Below, piece after piece: positions 57,151-64,000 of a stretch of 64,000 nt of DNA. The number at the start of each line of letters is the position of its first letter. Within the stretch, counting starts at the first letter, position 1. A program made the translations under genes and the position numbers. Below the pieces are notes generated by a model, which had not been told where the DNA came from, ran no database searches, and saw only the letters and a list, made by a program, of their open reading frames with translations. Origin of the DNA: Dryomyza anilis (Eukaryota; Arthropoda; Insecta; Diptera; Dryomyzidae); NCBI GenBank assembly GCA_951804985.1, contig OX638133.1, positions 31,707,963 through 31,771,962 on the forward strand, read 5' to 3'.

Positions 57151-58560
57151 TTTTGTATCCAGTAAGTGATCTACTCCTTCCTATATAAGGAAAGAATTTG
57201 CATTTAGTCTCGTTCTCGCAAACCATGAGCTGATGGATATGAAATGATGGAATGTTAAACATTATGATGAATATCTAAAGAATATTGTGGGAAATAAAAT
57301 CCCGAAAATGAAAAATTAATTTCGAATAATTTACGACTAAAATGCCCATAATTAAAAAATATGAGCGAACCACTTTTGTGATTTTTCAAAAGTTAAAGCA
57401 CCAAATTTCTGAAACCACATCATCTGGGATGCTGCTATATTCCCAATATCCATTTTTATGTTATTTCAACATACATCCAAAATTTCGGTAAAACCGAAAC
57501 ACGAAAACTTTCTGTTCAAAAATCCCATAGAGCTCACCCGTCTGTTCTTATTGCCATTCTTTATAACTCTATCTATTGCAGCCGTTCAGCCTTTTCTGTC
57601 TTTTAAATCTATAAATCAACTTCTTCTCGGCGTCGCTCATTAAGTTGAATGACACTTTCGCGCTTTTCCTCTTAATTACACTACACTTTTCTTGTGATCG
57701 CTCCATTTTCCAGCACGATTTTCTGCATCATTTGCAAAATGCAACATTCCTCTACCCACCATTTACAAACCACTCTTTCCACTTCACAGTTCTTTACCCC
57801 CTTTACCACAGTCATTTGTCGCCACGCTCAATTGGAACGTCTTCGTCTTCTGTTGTAGTGACTAGCCCGTCTTCTGATTTTGGTTTGATCGCATAAAATT
57901 CTCCTGGTAGCACTAAGAAGAGAAGCCAATCAAACGATCGCCATCATGCTCACGCGATCATCGATCAATGTTCGATAAAGTTTCGCATTTCGTTTTTATT
58001 CTGCAACTTCTCTAATATGTCTTTTACGTCTTGAGTTTGCTCATCGTCTCGTCTTGCGGCCGTTTTAAGGATCGTCAACGAAAGAGCTGAAAGTCGTTCG
58101 TTGTCAATCATGGCGGAAAAACTTGCTCCAGATCGATCTCAAGTGGCGATATTCTTCAAGGGAAGTGCTAAAATTTTTACTCTTTATCGGTTGTTCTTGC
58201 TTTTTCTTGACTGACTAGCACTGATCACTACTTTGTTGCCATTTGCGTTGCTCGGAAGATTGATCGCTTTTAAGTCTAATTAATATAATCACTATGTTCT
58301 GGTTGGTGCACGACTATGTGGTGATTAATAGTCGAACTATTGTTTGGTAGGTATTAGGAATGCGATAAAATGTTGCTGAACAAAATGCTTGATAAATTGC
58401 TGTCATCTTAATAACTTTTAATACTTACATAGGATCAAATATATATAAAAAGAATAATCATATCTAAGTATTTAAGTATTTTGTTCTTTCAATTGTCTTA
58501 ATATTTAGAAAATGTGTATTTAGGTATTCAAATAAATGTGTCGCTGATTATACTATACAG
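57151..58560. other. mixed DNA with a GC-richer island at 57.53-58.26 kb
   Basis: The island is pyrimidine-rich on plus, with gatcgat and cgtctcgtc words. It carries the short minus frame listed separately. The rest is AT-rich without repeats. Confidence 0.4.
57965..58111 (-). CDS. hypothetical small ORF in a host-like island
   Basis: ATG to TGA on minus gives 48 residues, hydrophilic and helix-prone: MIDNERLSALSLTILKTAA, then RRDDEQTQDVKDILEKLQNK. The frame stays open nine codons upstream, to a TGA. The composition is more gene-like than in other short frames here. It could be an exon end, a retroelement relic or chance. No family is recognised. Confidence 0.22.
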   Translation of the reverse strand: MIDNERLSALSLTILKTAARRDDEQTQDVKDILEKLQNKNEMRNFIEH

Positions 58561-58564
58561 CTAT

Positions 58565-58838
58565 ACGAGCATGTGTTCATTAAATTTTGGGAAAAAAACT
58601 GCGACAACATTTTTGGTACCTAAGAAATTGATGTCTGCATATCAAGAATAATTTCACCTAGTTACTTGTTTAATGCCTAAGAAATTAATATCTGCATATC
58701 TAGAATAATTCTACTTAGTTACTTTTTTGATGCCTAAGAAATAAATTTCTGCATAAAAAGAATAATTATACTTTGTTACTTTTTTGAAAACTAAGTAGAT
58801 CTGACAACTAAGTATAATAAGAATATTTCTGTTTAGCT
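58565..58838 (-). mobile_element. element L, second (half) copy, inverted
   Basis: On minus this matches 55600-55830: cttagttgtcagatctactt, then three 56-bp-type units (aagtaactaagtagaattat, ttaatttcttaggcat), then accaaaaatgttgtcgcag and cccaaaatttaatgaacac. It has one more unit than the copy at 55.6 kb. Confidence 0.8.
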
Positions 58839-59127
58839 TGATTTGTAGAATATCTCAAGTTCTATTCAATTCGATTTTACCACATAAATATTCGATTACA
58901 CCTCACAATAACAACTTAAAATCCGGCATTTTAGTAGGAGAACCTGTGGTAAAGCAATTGAAAAAGTCTTTCTTAATATGGGATCAACTTTTTCATCAAT
59001 GTACTAGAAAAGTTCTTAGAATTTTAAACTTGTGTAGAACATTCAATACTCGTATTCCCATTTTCGTTTATATATTATTATTTTGGGAAAAAGATAAACC
59101 TTCATTTAAAAATACAAAAACAAAATT

Positions 59128-59820
59128 AACGAGTTGGGAAAGTTAGGTCACATGGGTAAGTTCGGTCACATGGGTCGGATTTTATAGTCGGTCGGGCCCG
59201 ACTATGGAATACCCTACACCTTTGGTGGAGATATTAATGAGTAATATTTAATTGTATACCTTAATTTAAAATTTTTATTATGCTGAACCTCCCCACCGTC
59301 AGAATATTATTCATATATCAGAAATTTACATCTTATATCCCCATAAATTAAAAAATTTATATAAAGTATAAAAAACTAAAAAAAAAATTTAAAAATATAA
59401 TTGGGCGGACCACGCCTATATTTAAAATTTTGAAAGGCTAATATTTCATAGATTTGATTTTAATAATTTACGGATCAAATTTCCACTATGAAAAACCGGG
59501 AAATAATGAAAAAAAAAAAGTGGGCGGATCACGCCCATTTTTGGATCACATATTTTTAGGTGAATTCTAACAATACGTTTTAAATTTTATAACTATACGT
59601 TGTATACTTTTCGAGTTATTAGTTTCGAAAGAGTTATATAAAAGTGACTTGTATGGGAGGTGGGCGTGTCCGTTGACCGATTTAGCTCATTTTCAAACTC
59701 AGTTCCTACTTTTGGCTAAAATATATTGAGACGAAATTTCATCGCATTCTGATCAGTATTTCTCAAGTTATTCTGTATTCGGACAGCAAGACAGCAAGAC
59801 AGCAAGACAGCAAGACAGCA

Positions 59821-59856
<36 letters not shown>

Positions 59857-59996
59857 GGACATGGCTAAACGGACTCGGGTAGTGATGCTGATCAAGAATA
59901 TATATACTTTTCCATACCGGACACGCCTCCTAAGGGGCGTTACAATATATGCACAAAGTTAATATACCCTGTACCTCATAGGTGTAGGGTATAAAA
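59128..59996 (+). mobile_element. element A, copy 4
   Basis: Full-length with the fullest 5' block (gttaggtcacatgggtaag and a second ggtcacatggg). The microsatellite is expanded: acagcaag is repeated about five times before a (GACA)n run (59787-59865), so this copy shows array growth. Confidence 0.9.
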
Positions 59997-60344
59997 ACTG
60001 GCTATTTTTCAAAAACTGAAAAATGTATTTAAAATGCAATAATTTTAGTTAAAAAAAATTATTTGTTACAAAATACATATTTTTTTGGTAAAGCTCATAA
60101 AAATACTTTCTAAAGCAGTCCTAAATATTTACAATTGAGCCACTCTGATAGAGTTATAAATAATTCAATACAAGTCTACGCAGTCAAATTTGCCATATTT
60201 GGACCCAAATATCTCGACAACCAGTCATACTAGCCCATCCTCGTTAACAGGTTTTAATGTAGTCCTCTTATATTACAAGTTAACAAAATTTCAAATCGGA
60301 AGCAAATAAATTTTGAGGCGGGTACGGTGGACAAATTTCCACCC
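59997..60344. other. AT-rich DNA with no gene seen
   Basis: No structure was recognised. Confidence 0.35.
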
Positions 60345-60612
60345 ATGAAAAAGAAAGACTAAAATAGTATTTTGTTAAAAATTTTAAAGTTTCCCACTTT
60401 ACCCTAAAATTTTTCAACATGTCCGAAACTGAGTTGTTTTCAAAATCAATAAAAAGGTATAAAAATGGTTTTCTTTTAATGCATAAAGTTAGATCGCGAA
60501 CGAGTCTATGGCGTAGATCCTTCAAAATAATTTAATAAATTATTCAAATGTACTTTTTTTGGAGAAAAATCTAAACGTTTCTCACTTTACACCAAAATAT
60601 CCCCTATGATAT
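60345..60612 (-). mobile_element. element F, copy 2
   Basis: On minus this matches 25032-25275: taggggatattttgg, gtaaagtgagaaacg, tttagatttttctcc, cataaaagaaaacc-like, taccttttta and agggtaaagtgggaaac. An extra stretch near 60500 (cgaacgagtctatggcg) is not in copy 1. Confidence 0.55.
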
Positions 60613-61093
60613 TGGGATGGACCTTAAGATTCAAGATCTCAGGTTTTTGAATATTGCCTGTAGTTTTTTGTGTAATAACGTTGAAAAATATGAATTCATA
60701 TTTTGGATTTCAGATTTGGATTTCTACATATTTTGGATTTCTTAGCAGTTTGAATTTTCTATCTGATTTCTTTAATGTTCCATTGAGAATATCTCAGCTA
60801 ATATTTATTTCAATAAACCCAATGTTATTCGGCTGGACAAAGATATGAACAGTTAAACGAAAAAACGAATATATATATTGTTACGAAAAGAGGTAATTTG
60901 CTCCACTGTGGAAGCATTCAACAATAATAAATGAGACGCAAGACAATTCAGCGCACTAAGCAATGTGTTAGAAAGAGACGGAAGATCATTCAGCGCACTA
61001 TGCAATGTGCGAGAAAGAGATGGAAGATCAGCACATTAAAACACATGAGTGCGAAGGAGATGCCCATAGCATGCGTCATTCACGAAACGAGTA

Positions 61094-61106
61094 GAAGGTT
61101 CTCGAA
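61094..61106 (+). promoter_or_regulatory. heat-shock element in LTR copy 4
   Basis: GAAggTTCtcGAA, perfect three-unit inverted repeat, followed by further GAA/TTG half-sites (gtcGAAgcTTgtcGAA). It ends 43 bp before the TATA box. Confidence 0.75.
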
Positions 61107-61149
61107 ACAAGTCGAAGCTTGTCGAAACGTGTCGAACTGATGCCTGCAG

Positions 61150-61187
61150 TATATAAGGCCGCGCATCTGAGGCACTGTACTTCAGTT
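61150..61187 (+). promoter_or_regulatory. core promoter of LTR copy 4: TATA box and initiator
   Basis: TATATAAG at 61150-61157 and TCAGTT at 61182-61187. TCAGTT fits the fly initiator TCAKTY. Taking its A (61184) as +1, the TATA box begins at -34, a normal spacing. The same pair is present on minus in LTR copy 3 and lost in copies 1 and 2. Confidence 0.7.
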
Positions 61188-61427
61188 GTGATTTAATAGT
61201 GAACTAGTGCGTCTCGTGAGTGAACATTGTAAAGATAAATTGTAGTAATTCAGCAGTTGATATAAGTGATTATTCTTTAAATTGTTATTTAAATAAATAA
61301 AGTTAATTAATACTAGTTGAAATAATACTAGTTAAAACCAAATATTAGTGTGTTTTTATTTTGTACACAATCCAGTGATACGAACTCGTAGAACAGTTTT
61401 CCGTAGACTGAATTTTCGTAACAATAT

Positions 61428-63041
61428 AATAATAATATATTATTCTATAAAAGTGTATATTATATATCAGAGTAGATCTATTATTCCATTAATTCTCTTT
61501 GTTTTTGCAAATTACTCTTTAAGTGAAGCGATTAAAGTCATATTCACAAATTAAATAAAGTGATTAAAAGTTCCTTATAATTTATTCTACTATTTGTATA
61601 TTCCATTTTCCTGAATTTTGATAAATTGTTTTGTACAAATCAAAGTGTCTTTTGCAAGTATGTATAAACTCTACAATTAATGGGTGTATCAAATTGTTTG
61701 CTTAAAAAGAAAGAACTAAAGAAAGAACAGTTTCCTCTTTTTATATCATACAACAATTTTTTCTACCATACATCGTGGACAAAAACACAAAATCGAAATT
61801 TTCCCGCAATAAATTTGCGCCAAATTGTTTTCCTCTCACACCCAAAACTACCACATAATGCATAGCATAAAAAAAGAGGAAAACAGTTTTTACAAAAACT
61901 GGCAACACTTATTCCTCAAACTCACTGACATGTATGATGGCAAAATGGACACAAACATGGACAAGAAAGAACATTGAACGTATTTTTTTACTACTTCTAT
62001 TTTTAGAAGTTCGTCCTCCGGATGGATTTGTTATTGCTGACTATATATTGAATGGTGGGACGAACGACAGTCGGTATTGCGCACTTATGCGACACTGATT
62101 GAGCCAAATGTGTTTGGAATGAGGAAAACAAAAAAAACCGAAGAAAAAACGTCAAAACTTGTCGTTTTCAATAACAGTTGTTGAGGGGTGGCAACCTATA
62201 GCAGTATTTTGAAAAAAGGGTGGCACATTCTAGAGAAAGTAGTCATGGCAAAAAGTGATAAAAGGAGAAAAACATTTTATGTTGCAATTTAAGAAATTGA
62301 TTTGTTGGCGATTTCGTGCTATGACTGTGCGGAAAACGAGCAAAAGGAGGAATCGTCATAAATTTGTTCTCGTCTACTTCGCTTTTAGTTTCTTGGTCTA
62401 TTGTTAATTTATTATATTGTGACAAACATGTGTGTGAAATGACCTCAAAGAGTGTTGCTTATTGAAAGTTTATTTGTGGCGATGATGAAAATACTTGAAC
62501 AAAAAAGAAGAGCTTCGTGGGATGACATTGAAGACACGGTCAGTAAACGTTCTGCTTATTGGTTTTGAGAAAATTGCTTCAATTGGAAAAATATGGTAAA
62601 GCGTTAAATTTTAAATATTACTAGAGATGTGCACGAGCAAGATTTTCAAGTTCCAATCTCGTTTCGAACTTTTCTTGAATTTTTAAGGTAATATACACTG
62701 AAAAAAAAATCAACAGTATGTTGAATATATTCATAAATATTATGAATTTTTTCGCCAACTACCAGATCAGCATATTGACACCACCCTTCATTAAATGCAT
62801 TCATTTTATAAAAATTTCCGATTTTTTTTTACTCAAAAAAAAAATTATTTTATGTCCTTAAAAAAAGTTGTTGGAAATAAATTTTATTAAAAAAAAAAAT
62901 CGGTAATTTTTTTTTGTAAAAATTTATACAAACAAAATGTTTTTCCAAAAGAATTGTTTTTCAAAACAATATTTTTTTAATATACAATTTTTTTTTATTA
63001 CAACATTTGTTTAATAAAAATTTGTAATTTTAAATAAATAT
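61428..63041. other. AT-rich DNA with no gene seen
   Basis: A host-like patch lies at about 61990-62130 (gtcctccggatggatttg). At 62693 tacactgaaaaaaaaatcaac looks like a MITE terminus, but no matching right end was found. The remainder is A/T-rich with short self-complementary A and T runs. Confidence 0.35.
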
Positions 63042-63239
63042 TGTAGGGACATATATATATACATACTTTACACTTATGTATACTTGTTAATTTTCAATGA
63101 TTGTTTATAAAATATGTTTTTTGATTGTATGTTATAAAAATTTAATTTTTGAAAACTCAGAAAAATATAATTGTTGATCAGTCATGATCATTTCAAATAT
63201 TTTAATACAAAATAAATTAAATATTTTTTAAAAAACTAA
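63042..63239 (+). mobile_element. possible 5' LTR of the element running off the right edge
   Basis: TGTAGGGACA at 63042 could be an LTR start; ctaaa at about 63236-63240 could be a worn LTR end, followed at once by tggcgatcttgcgatcctgc (63242-63261), which looks like a tRNA primer-binding site. It is 504 bp upstream of the gag ATG. Only the order supports this; the matching LTR is outside the window. Confidence 0.3.
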
Positions 63240-63336
63240 ATTGGCGATCTTGCGATCCTGCAATTATTAACAATCAATTCTCACATGTGCATATGAAGAT
63301 GAAAAATATCGTCGATCAAATATATTGAATAAATAC

Positions 63337-63384
63337 CATCGATCATCACATCGTACAAATCATCGATCATTACATCGTACAAAT
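63337..63384 (+). repeat. 24-bp tandem duplication
   Basis: Units of catcgatcatcacatcgtac plus aaat, two copies with one change (cac/tac), in the leader region upstream of the gag frame. Confidence 0.75.
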
Positions 63385-63745
63385 CACTCCTGCACATTGC
63401 AATAAATATATCGTTGCTGTTCCACATCTTTATTTAAAACTCAAGCAGTTGGATAAATGAATTATGTCAATATTTAACTACAATCAAATTTTCAATTATC
63501 TCACACCTATTCAATGAAAACAACTACTGAATGCAAACCTTATCCTCAATGATCACATACCATCTCTAATTTGCTGCCTTATATTCTACGATTCTGATCT
63601 GGATACTTGGATATAAGATAAGATTATATTAAGAAACACTCACACTCACATAACATTTTAAACTTAACTTATTTCTTTATCCGTACATCTATTTGTTAAT
63701 CCTTTTCCAGTGAATTTTTTTAAATAATATTTCTCAAGAATTATT

Positions 63746-64000
63746 ATGCCACCTATTTTACGTCGACCATCTATTGTTAAACGTAAAAACATGGATATTC
63801 CCCGACGTTCTTTTACTCTTCATTCTCCACAAAATTCACCTATTAACGAAAATTCATCACATAACTCACATTTTACGCAGAACACTCCTCAAAACTCACC
63901 ACATGTTACTACTCAAATTTCTTCACACAATTTTATCAAATTACCTCAATTTTGGACCGAAAGTCCTGAAGCGTGGTTTGCACATGCGGAAGTACAATTC
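63746..64000 (+). CDS. Gag-like protein of a Ty3/gypsy-type LTR retrotransposon, partial
   Basis: An ATG-started frame, open to the end of the window (85 residues so far). The N-terminus is basic (RRPSIVKRK), then a serine/asparagine-rich linker has two related peptides (HSPQNSP and NTPQNSPH). Residues 65-85 read KLPQFW, a short acidic link, then WFAHAEVQF. The pair LPxFW...WFAxxExQF is the start of the capsid domain in Gag of insect Ty3/gypsy-type elements, which forms the particle round the element RNA. There are no stops or shifts, so the element may be recent or intact beyond the window. A domesticated gag gene is an alternative, as is an incomplete copy. Confidence 0.7.
   Translation, partial: MPPILRRPSIVKRKNMDIPRRSFTLHSPQNSPINENSSHNSHFTQNTPQNSPHVTTQISSHNFIKLPQFWTESPEAWFAHAEVQF

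Larger units (their letters stand above)
60879..61423 (+). mobile_element. solo LTR, copy 4 (most complete)
   Basis: 545 bp, TGTTACGAAAA to TTTTCGTAACA, with the 4-bp duplication ATAT (60875-60878, 61424-61427). From 5' to 3' it has a tandem gcgcacta/aatgtg(t/c)/gaaagaga block, a heat-shock element, a TATA box, an initiator, an AATAAA signal (about 61297) and a final gtagactg stretch. No gag or pol lies beside it. The short duplication and TG...CA ends fit Ty3/gypsy-type elements (inference). Confidence 0.94.

Noticed and set aside
62693..62720. Left end of a further MITE (tacactgaaaaaaaaatc)
   Set aside because: No inverted right end was found within about 1 kb, so only a possible single terminus.

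Overview
The window is AT-rich, intron-bearing, repeat-packed animal DNA. It fits a higher fly (Brachycera, perhaps a calyptrate fly). The evidence is a tRNA-derived SINE, several repeats built round a GACA/GTCY microsatellite plus a conserved GATCAAGAATATATATA core (the layout described for dipteran mini-me elements), CAA/CAG-rich islands typical of fly genes, and fly-type LINE and LTR remnants. There are no operons, rRNA genes, CRISPR arrays or bacterial signals. No conserved host protein gene can be named. The window looks like intergenic or intronic DNA filled with transposable elements, with a few GC-richer islands (0.9-1.7, 12.8-13.7, 19.2-19.7, 26.7-27.5, 39.4-39.9, 44.9-45.1, 50.1-50.7 and 57.5-58.3 kb) that look like host sequence.

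Layout. 0-0.5 kb: 19-bp tandem array. 2.3 kb: first SINE. 4.6-5.4 kb: composite element C with two minisatellites. 6.1 kb: palindromic MITE. 7.4-8.7 kb: 1.24-kb foldback element H. 9.2-11.4 kb: decayed RTE-like LINE (minus strand) inside element A. 12.3-20.6 kb: SINEs, MITEs and host-like islands. 20.65-24.92 kb: a nest in which a TIR element (E) holds element B, which itself carries an RTE-like LINE, and then element A. 27.8-30.1 kb: hairpin and higher-order satellite D with a MITE inserted. 30.5-34.8 kb: two SINEs round nested inverted repeats (J) that contain another A. 35.5-37.7 kb: collapsed R1/LOA-type LINE next to an opposed Jockey/CR1-type fragment. 38.7-61.4 kb: four solo LTRs of one family, further A, B, C, E, L and M copies, and SINEs. 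63.0-64.0 kb: probable start of a Ty3/gypsy-type LTR element whose gag frame runs off the window.

The repeats date one another by nesting. The LINE at 21.3 kb is younger than B, because B has an empty copy at 47.3 kb. Element G at 42.8 kb is younger than the SINE it splits. The MITE at 28.9 kb is younger than satellite D. A solo LTR and an E element both lie in M. The most interesting regulatory signal is a perfect three-unit heat-shock element (GAAnnTTCnnGAA) kept in all four solo LTRs; in two of them a TATA box and a fly-type initiator still lie at normal spacing. Candidate host signals are a 70-bp intron-like gap at 50.3 kb and an in-frame 69-bp tandem duplication just before a GTGAGT donor at 13.6 kb. 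All family names rest on reading motifs by eye; no database was searched.
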